The notes beneath the pieces were generated by a model. The model was not told the DNA's origin. It saw nothing but the letters and a program-made list of their open reading frames with translations, and did no database searches. Positions 7,661 through 13,238 of a stretch of 38,410 nt of DNA are shown here, piece after piece. Position numbers and translations under genes: made by a program. The DNA lies in NCBI GenBank assembly GCA_017694935.1, contig JADIME010000066.1, positions 1 to 38,410 on the forward strand, given 5' to 3'. Each line of letters opens with the position of its first letter. The stretch's first letter is position 1. The DNA is from Candidatus Merdivivens pullistercoris (GTDB lineage Bacteria > Bacteroidota > Bacteroidia > Bacteroidales > UBA932).

Positions 7661-9337
7661 ATGGCTGATGAGAAAATAATTTTTTCGATGAACGGGGTAG
7701 GAAAGGTGCTTCCCCATAACAATAAAGTGATTCTCAAGGATATATACCTGTCATTCTTTTACGGGGCGAAGATCGGTATCATAGGCCTTAACGGCAGCGG
7801 TAAATCCACGTTGCTGAAGATCATAGCAGGTGTTGAAAAGTCGTATCAGGGGGAAGTCGTGTGGTCTCCCGGATATTCGGTGGGGTATTTGGAACAGGAA
7901 CCTGTCATGGATGATGCCAAGACCGTAATGGAGACGGTCAGCGAGGGTGTATCCGAGGTGATGGATCTGTTGAAAGAGTATGAAAAGGTGAACATGCGTT
8001 TTGCCGAGCCTATGTCGGACGAGGAAATGAACAACCTTATAGAGTATCAGGGAACGCTTACCGAGAAGATAGACCATTGCGGAGGCTGGGACATCGAGTC
8101 GAAGTTGGAGAGGGCCATGGATGCCCTTCAATGTCCTCCGTCGGATGCATTGGTGGGTAATCTGTCCGGTGGAGAGAGGAGGAGGGTGGCTTTGTGCCGC
8201 CTGCTGCTCCGCGAACCCGACGTGTTGCTTCTCGACGAGCCGACGAACCATCTGGACACGGAAAGCATCCAATGGCTGGAAGCCCATCTGCAACAGTACA
8301 AAGGCACTGTCATTGCCGTCACTCACGACAGGTATTTCCTTGACAATGTGGCGGGCTGGATTTTGGAACTGGACAGAGGGGAAGGCATACCATGGAAAGG
8401 GAACTATTCTTCATGGCTGGAGCAGAAGACTGTCCGCCTTGCCATGGAGGAAAAACAGGAAAGCAAGCGGCGCAGGACGTTGGAACGCGAGCTTGAATGG
8501 GTACGCATGGCTCCGAAAGCCCGCCATGCCAAATCCAAAGCCAGGCTTGGGGCGTACGACAAGTTGCTGAACGATGACAGCAAGGCAAAAGAGGAAAAAC
8601 TGGAAATCTATATTCCCGACGGACCCCGTCTGGGCAATAAGGTTATTGAGGCGCACGGCGTTTCAAAATCATATAACGGAAGGATACTTTTTGAAAATCT
8701 TGATTTTTCTTTGCCTCCTGCCGGTATTGTGGGTGTCATCGGGCCTAACGGAGCCGGAAAGACGACTCTTTTCCGTCTGATAATGGGACTGGAACAGCCT
8801 GACAGCGGCTATTTCGAGATAGGAGATACCGTGAAGCTGGCGTATGTGGACCAGCAGCACAAGAGGATTGATCCTGACAGGACCGTTTTTGAAACCATTT
8901 CCGACGGCCTTGAGTTCATAAGATTGGGCAAGAGGGAAGTGAACGCCCGTGCGTATGTTTCCCGTTTCAATTTTTCCGGGCCGGATCAGGAAAAACTTTG
9001 CGGGATATTGTCCGGAGGAGAACGGAACAGGCTGCATCTGGCTCTCACTTTAAAGGATGAGGGAAACGTGCTGTTGTTGGATGAGCCGACAAACGACGTG
9101 GATGTCAATACCATAAGGGCCTTGGAAGACGGCCTGTCGGACTTTGCGGGCTGCGCTGTCGTGATTTCGCATGACAGATGGTTTCTGGACAGGATAGCCA
9201 CGCATATACTGGCATTCGAAGGGGATTCGCAGGTGTATTTCTTCGAGGGAAGTTATTCGGAGTATGAAGAAAACCGCAAGAAACGTCTGGGCAATGCGGA
9301 ACCAAAAAGATTCCGGTATAAGCAGCTTCTAAGATAA
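7661..9337 (+). CDS. ettA: ABC-F ATPase, energy-dependent translational throttle EttA
   Basis: This 558-residue soluble protein has two ATP-binding cassettes and no membrane segments, close to the length of E. coli EttA. Cassette 1 has GLNGSGKST, signature LSGGERRR and LLLDEPTNHLD. Cassette 2 has GPNGAGKTT, LSGGERNR and LLLDEPTNDVD. The region between cassettes includes NYSSWLEQK and ELEWVRMAPKARHAKSKAR, the EttA-type linker/arm region. ABC-F proteins of this type act at the ribosomal E site and tune elongation with the ATP/ADP ratio. The gene is preceded by two nearly identical promoters. Resistance-type ABC-F proteins are a less likely alternative because the linker and overall match are EttA-like. 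Confidence 0.93.
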   Translation: MADEKIIFSMNGVGKVLPHNNKVILKDIYLSFFYGAKIGIIGLNGSGKSTLLKIIAGVEKSYQGEVVWSPGYSVGYLEQEPVMDDAKTVMETVSEGVSEVMDLLKEYEKVNMRFAEPMSDEEMNNLIEYQGTLTEKIDHCGGWDIESKLERAMDALQCPPSDALVGNLSGGERRRVALCRLLLREPDVLLLDEPTNHLDTESIQWLEAHLQQYKGTVIAVTHDRYFLDNVAGWILELDRGEGIPWKGNYSSWLEQKTVRLAMEEKQESKRRRTLERELEWVRMAPKARHAKSKARLGAYDKLLNDDSKAKEEKLEIYIPDGPRLGNKVIEAHGVSKSYNGRILFENLDFSLPPAGIVGVIGPNGAGKTTLFRLIMGLEQPDSGYFEIGDTVKLAYVDQQHKRIDPDRTVFETISDGLEFIRLGKREVNARAYVSRFNFSGPDQEKLCGILSGGERNRLHLALTLKDEGNVLLLDEPTNDVDVNTIRALEDGLSDFAGCAVVISHDRWFLDRIATHILAFEGDSQVYFFEGSYSEYEENRKKRLGNAEPKRFRYKQLLR

Positions 9338-9364
9338 TTTGAAGATAATTTCAAGAATAATTTG
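9331..9364 (+). repeat. Three short tandem AAGATAATTT-like repeats
   Basis: AAGATAATTTG (9331-9341), AAGATAATTTC (9342-9352) and AAGAATAATTTG (9353-9364) run in tandem. The first contains the ettA stop codon. The last supplies the TTTG of the next promoter. Confidence 0.5.
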
Positions 9365-9390
9365 CAAAATCCACCCATATGCTAACTTTG
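9361..9390 (+). promoter_or_regulatory. Promoter of the lipoprotein gene
   Basis: TTTG (9361-9364), 18 bases and TAACTTTG (9383-9390) match the Bacteroidetes promoter. Because the -7 element abuts the upstream TTG at 9392, it supports the ATG at 9413 as the true start. Confidence 0.7.
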
Positions 9391-9412
9391 CTTGAAACTA
9401 ATAAAATGCATT

Positions 9413-10375
9413 ATGAAACGCTTTTACAAAACAATGGCGGTATTGTCTGTAGCCGTGGCATACGCGCTTTCTTCCTGTTCTGTGGATGGCTCTTTTCCGG
9501 GCAATGACGAATCCGGAGAAGAAAAGGTTTCGGAAAATATTACTTCGGACAATGAGACCGGAGATGAAGGTTTACTGACAGTCCATGTTAAAGAAATTTT
9601 TGCTTTGAATATTGCGACTGATGAGATTTATTTTCTTGATGGAATCGAACCGGCCGATTGCCTTGATGTAGATGATACTTTGGCAATCTGCCTCGAAAAC
9701 GAAAGACTGATAGCCTTGACTGTTGTCAAGGACAGTGCAGCAGTTATAAGGGCCGGCACTGTCTTTATCCGCGAAGATGTCAGTTTTTGGGGGAATCCAT
9801 ATTGGAGATATTTCATAAATGCCGATAAAAGCGATGCTGACTGGGACAGGCTCGTGACTGCTTTGGGCGAGGCGGGAAAATTGGTTTATGAGCCGGTGGA
9901 TGACACTCCTGACGAGCCGCAGCCTCCTCAGGATGAATATTACTTCCCGACTCTTTCCGCTTGGAAGGCAGACACTCCTGGCTTATACAGGATTTGTCCT
10001 GAATGTTCTGTGGTGCCATTCGACCCTCAGACTTACGGCAATTATTTAAGTATGGATCCCAACATTCCTGCGGTTATAAGGAACGAGGAGGAATTTTCGA
10101 GAATATTCGAAACCAGTAACAGTTCAGGAATAGATTTCGATACTTATACATTGATTGCCGCGAGAATAACGACAGGATGCGGTATCATACTGATGCGTAG
10201 CAGTTTGTCGGAAACAGCCGGTGAATATGTATTCGATACCCGTGTGTTTTTGGCCGAGACAGAAGTGATTTGCGATGAGCCTTTGCTCGTACTTGTCCCT
10301 AAGATACCGGATGGCTCTGCTATTGAAGCGACAGTCGAGGTTCTTACGGAGTATGACGATGCGGATTTGCAATAG
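9413..10375 (+). CDS. Uncharacterised secreted lipoprotein
   Basis: I do not recognise this protein. It has a lipoprotein signal with lipobox LSSC about 19-20 residues from the start, followed by an acidic, Glu/Asp/Ser-rich linker typical of surface-exposed Bacteroidales lipoproteins. The rest is mainly beta-like with no transmembrane segment. A proline/acid-rich hinge (DDTPDEPQPPQDEYY) divides it into two halves, and the C-terminal half has two cysteines in ICPECS. The start was chosen at 9413 because the promoter -7 element ends at 9390, and the signal peptide begins MKRFYKTM. The gene is monocistronic, with its own promoter and terminator. No function is inferred beyond cell-envelope location. 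Confidence 0.8.
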   Translation: MKRFYKTMAVLSVAVAYALSSCSVDGSFPGNDESGEEKVSENITSDNETGDEGLLTVHVKEIFALNIATDEIYFLDGIEPADCLDVDDTLAICLENERLIALTVVKDSAAVIRAGTVFIREDVSFWGNPYWRYFINADKSDADWDRLVTALGEAGKLVYEPVDDTPDEPQPPQDEYYFPTLSAWKADTPGLYRICPECSVVPFDPQTYGNYLSMDPNIPAVIRNEEEFSRIFETSNSSGIDFDTYTLIAARITTGCGIILMRSSLSETAGEYVFDTRVFLAETEVICDEPLLVLVPKIPDGSAIEATVEVLTEYDDADLQ

Positions 10376-10411
10376 TAGAAGTGACTCAAAAAATCAGACA
10401 GATTAAATGTT

Positions 10412-10446
10412 GAGGGCGGGTCAAAAGTCAGACTCGCCCTCTTTTT
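10412..10446 (+). terminator. Intrinsic terminator of the lipoprotein gene
   Basis: GAGGGCGGGTC pairs with GACTCGCCCTC (11 bp, one G-U) around the loop AAAAGTCA and is followed by TTTTT. It starts 36 bases after the stop codon. Confidence 0.85.
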
Positions 10447-10518
10447 ATTCGTACTCTGATGCTGCCCGGTTCCAAATATTCAATTCTCAAAGAGGGAAAT
10501 TATGTCACACCGCTTTTT

Positions 10519-10806
10519 TCATAACATTTTCCCGAGGTATTCTTTCAAGGTGTGGACGTATTTTTCCAGAGCCTCTCTTCCTTTTTCGGTAAGGCTGCAT
10601 GATGTGCGCGGCTTCTTGCCTACGATTTCCTTGCGCACTTCGATGTAACCGGCCTCGGACAGTTTGTCGAGCTGTACGCTGAGGTTGCCGGAAGTCGCCT
10701 GTGTCTTTTCCTTCAAATAATTGAAGTCGGCTTCTTCGACTGAAAGCAGCAGGGATATTATCGCGAGCCGCAGTTGCGAATGCAGCAATGGGTCGAGTTC
10801 TTTCAT
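10519..10806 (-). CDS. Winged-helix transcriptional regulator
   Basis: This 95-residue protein is almost entirely one winged-helix DNA-binding domain of the MarR/ArsR-like small regulator type. It shows the helix-turn-helix FNYLKEKTQATSGNLSVQLDKL, given here as two parts (FNYLKEKTQATSG and NLSVQLDKL), the recognition-helix exit AGYIEVRKE and the wing KKPRTSCSLTEKGREAL. The start is the ATG at 10804-10806, 2 bases after the stop of the upstream membrane-protein gene, so the genes are translationally linked. In-frame extension upstream would run into that gene and is rejected. Similar small regulators often repress their own operon. A perfect dyad inside the operon promoter is a candidate operator. 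The effector is unknown. Confidence 0.88.
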   Translation of the reverse strand: MKELDPLLHSQLRLAIISLLLSVEEADFNYLKEKTQATSGNLSVQLDKLSEAGYIEVRKEIVGKKPRTSCSLTEKGREALEKYVHTLKEYLGKML

Positions 10807-10808
10807 GG

Positions 10809-11411
10809 CTATCTGATTTTGCTCCTCACTATGTGTGCCGGTATGGCCATGAATGCCAGGAACGACAGGCCGAAGAGGAAGTTCCAAAGATTGTCGCAAC
10901 TGCCGTCCATCAGCATGTAAACCGCTGCAACAAGACCGACAAGCGGTGGCCATACAAACCATTTTTCTTTAATGACGAGTCCTGTCATCGAAGTTCCGAT
11001 CCCTCCGTAAATGATTGCAAGCGGCATCATTAACGAGAAGTTTATTTCCTTTGTCACTGCTATGCCTATCAGGAGCATCGCTATAAGTGTCAGGCCGAAC
11101 ATGCTGCCTATTACCTTCCATATATTGCCGAGCATCCCGTCGATGTAGGTTGTGACTTCAGGCTTTTTGCGTTTTCCTGAAAATGTAGTCCACAGGTACG
11201 GCAGGAACATCGCGAACCACACGAACATGAATTCCATTTTCCCGGTAAAATGTATCAACAGCCATGCAGCCAGTGAGACGGCCGCCGCTGTGTAGCCGTA
11301 GAACAGGAACGCATTGTAGTCCTGTTTCATTGCTGCTCCTTCCTTTGTCTTGCGGAGCATTTCCGAGATAAGTTCCAGACTTTCTTTCTCGTTGATTTTC
11401 TTGTCTTCCAT
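10809..11411 (-). CDS. Six-helix membrane protein of unknown function
   Basis: The 200-residue protein has a charged cytoplasm-like N-terminus (1-30) and about six hydrophobic segments near 35-55, 60-77, 98-119, 125-146, 151-168 and 174-194. I recognise no catalytic or transporter motif. It is the first gene of a two-gene operon with the winged-helix regulator, which begins 2 bases after its stop. This pairing of a membrane protein and small winged-helix regulator suggests the regulator controls the membrane protein or that the membrane protein modulates the regulator. Its mRNA has a leader of roughly 85 bases with a terminator-like hairpin. Function is not inferred. Confidence 0.82.
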   Translation of the reverse strand: MEDKKINEKESLELISEMLRKTKEGAAMKQDYNAFLFYGYTAAAVSLAAWLLIHFTGKMEFMFVWFAMFLPYLWTTFSGKRKKPEVTTYIDGMLGNIWKVIGSMFGLTLIAMLLIGIAVTKEINFSLMMPLAIIYGGIGTSMTGLVIKEKWFVWPPLVGLVAAVYMLMDGSCDNLWNFLFGLSFLAFMAIPAHIVRSKIR

Positions 11412-11460
11412 GATGTTTTACAATTTTAATTACTTTAAAAAATAAACTAAAACAATCTTT

Positions 11461-11490
11461 AAAAAACAGGCCTTGCGCGCACTTGCCTGT
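11461..11490 (-). terminator. Terminator-like hairpin in the 5' leader
   Basis: On the minus strand ACAGGC and GCCTGT form a 6-bp stem around a loop containing the palindrome TGCGCGCA, followed by TTTTTT. It lies between the promoter (11502-11533) and the ATG at 11411 of the membrane-protein operon. An attenuator is possible. No leader peptide was seen. Confidence 0.5.
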
Positions 11491-11501
11491 CTTTGATGCT
11501 G

Positions 11502-11533
11502 CAAATATAAATAAGTTTATTTTATAAACCAAA
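11502..11533 (-). promoter_or_regulatory. Promoter of the membrane-protein/winged-helix operon
   Basis: On the minus strand TTTG (complement of 11530-11533), exactly 20 bases, then TATATTTG (complement of 11502-11509). It is a perfect match to the Bacteroidetes promoter. Confidence 0.8.
11515..11529. promoter_or_regulatory. Perfect dyad inside the promoter spacer, candidate operator
   Basis: GTTTAT-TTT-ATAAAC is a perfect inverted repeat occupying most of the 20-base spacer between -33 and -7. A further ATAAAC half-site lies in the leader (11440-11445). Binding by the winged-helix protein of the operon would give autorepression; this is inference. Confidence 0.5.
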
Positions 11534-11538
11534 TTTTT

Positions 11539-11562
11539 GTGCTTACCTCTCGACGTAGGCAC
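11539..11562. repeat. Hairpin repeat copy A
   Basis: GTGCTTACCTC and GACGTAGGCAC form an 11-position stem around a 2-base TC centre, with one C-C mismatch and one wobble. It is related to copy B 62 bp downstream. Confidence 0.5.
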
Positions 11563-11600
11563 GCTCACCCCTCTTTGAGTGCGCTGCAGGGCACATCGTC

Positions 11601-11624
11601 GTGCTTACGTCCCGACGTGAGCGC
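11601..11624. repeat. Hairpin repeat copy B
   Basis: GTGCTTACGTC and GACGTGAGCGC pair at all 11 positions (two wobbles) around CC. Base changes relative to copy A keep or improve pairing. Confidence 0.5.
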
Positions 11625-11636
11625 GGTCGCCCTCTC

Positions 11637-11657
11637 CTCTAATAATAAATATTAGAG
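11637..11657. other. Perfect AT-rich inverted repeat
   Basis: CTCTAATA and TATTAGAG are perfect 8-base arms around ATAAA. It lies 51 bases upstream of a -7 element for the GNAT fragment. It could be an operator or a weak terminator for the plus strand. Confidence 0.35.
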
Positions 11658-11707
11658 AAAATGTGCCAAAAATATGGGAAAACGATTCACTTCTCCGGCA
11701 AGTAAAT

Positions 11708-11715
11708 TAATTTTG
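11708..11715 (+). promoter_or_regulatory. Possible -7 element upstream of the GNAT fragment
   Basis: TAATTTTG matches TANNTTTG but has no clear TTTG at the -33 position. It would favour the ATG at 11741 over the ATG at 11720. Confidence 0.4.
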
Positions 11716-11740
11716 CATAATGTTAAATTGCTGTATTGTC

Positions 11741-11962
11741 ATGATTAGGCTGTTTGTACATGACGATTTCAGAGGCAAGGGGATAGGCAAGGCTTTGCTG
11801 CAATACGCCATGGACGCTCTTCATGCCGGCAAGGTCGATGTGAACGAGCAGAACGCGCAGGCTGTCGGCTTTTACATGCATATGGGTTTTTACATTGTCG
11901 GCCGATCTGAGACGGATCCTGCCGGGAAGCCGTATTCAATCCTGCACCTGGCCCTGAAGTGA
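11741..11962 (+). CDS. N-terminally truncated GNAT acetyltransferase
   Basis: Only the C-terminal half of a GNAT fold is present, 73 residues against the usual 140-170. It keeps the acetyl-CoA motif A, DFRGKGIGKALL, and motif B, VNEQNAQAVGFYMHMGF, and ends IVGRSETDPAGKPYSILHLALK. The N-terminal beta1-beta3 part is absent, and no remnant is recognisable in the 180 bases upstream. An in-frame ATG at 11720 would add seven residues but falls at the predicted transcription start. It is probably a decayed remnant or a gene truncated by deletion. The intact acetyl-CoA motifs leave a small chance that it is functional with a partner. It is followed 40 bases later by the CobW-type gene. Confidence 0.65.
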   Translation: MIRLFVHDDFRGKGIGKALLQYAMDALHAGKVDVNEQNAQAVGFYMHMGFYIVGRSETDPAGKPYSILHLALK

Positions 11963-12002
11963 AATTATTTAGCTTGAGATTAAATTATTTGGGAAATATA
12001 TA

Positions 12003-13235
12003 ATGAATAGAAAGGAAATTCCTGTCCTGCTTCTGACAGGTTATCTCGGAAGCGGCAAGACAACTTTGGTGAACAGGATACTTTCCAATGCGGAAGGAAT
12101 CAGATTTGCCGTGATTGTCAATGATATAGGAGAGGTAAACATAGATGCTGAGCTTATACAGCAAGGAGGTGTGGTGGATTCCAAGGACGACAGTCTCGTG
12201 GCTTTGCAGAATGGCTGCATCTGTTGTACTCTCCGCACGGACCTTATCGAGCAGATAACGGAACTTGTGAGGATGGACAAGTTCGACTATATCGTAATAG
12301 AGGCGAGCGGAATTTGCGAGCCGGAGCCTATCGCCCAGACTATCTGTACTATCCCTACTTTGGGAGGAAAATATACGGAGAACGGGACTTGCCGCCTCGA
12401 TTGCATCGTTACCGTGGTCGATGCGCTAAGGATGCAGGACGAGTTTTCGGGAGGAAACAGCCTGACACGCAAGGATTATGGCGAAGAAGACATAGAAAAT
12501 CTGATAATAAGCCAGATAGAGTTCTGCAACATCATACTCCTGAACAAGGCTTCGGAAGTGCCGGCAAAGGAACTTGCGGTAATGAAGCAAATACTGAAGA
12601 CACTCCAGCCCGGAGCTGAAATCATAGAGTGCGATTATGCCGGTGTGGATATTGAAAGACTGTTGAATACGGGACTTTTCGATTTCGACAGAGCGGCGAT
12701 TTCCGCCGGTTGGATAAGGGGGATCGAGAGCGAGGTTTCACAGGAAGAAGAGTCTGAAGCGCGTGGAGCGCATCCGGAACATGACGGGCATGAACATGAG
12801 CATGAGCATGAACACGGCCATCATCACCACCATCATCATGACGAGGGAGAGGCAGAAGAGTACGGCATAGGCACTTTCGTTTATTACCGCCGTCCGGCAT
12901 TCGATATCAACAAGTTCGACAATTTCATCGCAAGGCACTGGCCTTCTGCCGTGATCCGGGCCAAAGGGATATGCTATTTTACAGACAACAGGGACATGTC
13001 CTATATGTTCGAGCAGGCCGGAAGGCAGAAACAGTTGAGGGAAGCCGGCCAATGGTACGCAACCGCGCCTATCGAAGACCTGATACAGCTCATGCGGCAG
13101 GACCCGGGCTTCATCCGCGATTGGGATGAGCAGTACGGGGACCGGATGCAGAAAATAGTGTTCATAGGCAAGGATATGGATGTTCAGAAAATCAAGGACG
13201 ATTTGGATAATTGCTTGGAAGAAGCGGGTATGTAA
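12003..13235 (+). CDS. CobW/G3E-family GTPase with His-rich metal-binding segment
   Basis: G3E-family P-loop GTPases deliver or sense metals such as zinc, cobalt or nickel. The 410-residue protein has Walker A GYLGSGKTT (13-21), NDIGEVNID (40-48), the family metal site CICC (72-75) and EASGICEPEP (100-109), followed by NK in LLNKAS (179-184). A histidine/glutamate-rich tract at about 257-279, including seven consecutive histidines, lies before the C-terminal CobW_C domain (about 288-400). The tract suggests metal storage or sensing. No cobalamin or nickel genes are nearby, so a zinc-type chaperone role is the best guess. It ends 3 bases before mutS and is probably cotranscribed with it; the association with repair may be only positional. 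Confidence 0.9.
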   Translation: MNRKEIPVLLLTGYLGSGKTTLVNRILSNAEGIRFAVIVNDIGEVNIDAELIQQGGVVDSKDDSLVALQNGCICCTLRTDLIEQITELVRMDKFDYIVIEASGICEPEPIAQTICTIPTLGGKYTENGTCRLDCIVTVVDALRMQDEFSGGNSLTRKDYGEEDIENLIISQIEFCNIILLNKASEVPAKELAVMKQILKTLQPGAEIIECDYAGVDIERLLNTGLFDFDRAAISAGWIRGIESEVSQEEESEARGAHPEHDGHEHEHEHEHGHHHHHHHDEGEAEEYGIGTFVYYRRPAFDINKFDNFIARHWPSAVIRAKGICYFTDNRDMSYMFEQAGRQKQLREAGQWYATAPIEDLIQLMRQDPGFIRDWDEQYGDRMQKIVFIGKDMDVQKIKDDLDNCLEEAGM

Positions 13236-13238
13236 GAC

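Noticed and set aside
9392..9412. TTG start for the lipoprotein
   Set aside because: Would begin one base after the promoter -7 element; the ATG at 9413 gives a standard signal peptide.
10807..10962. Extended start for the winged-helix gene
   Set aside because: The extension overlaps the upstream membrane-protein gene and is not domain-like; the ATG at 10806 fits the family.
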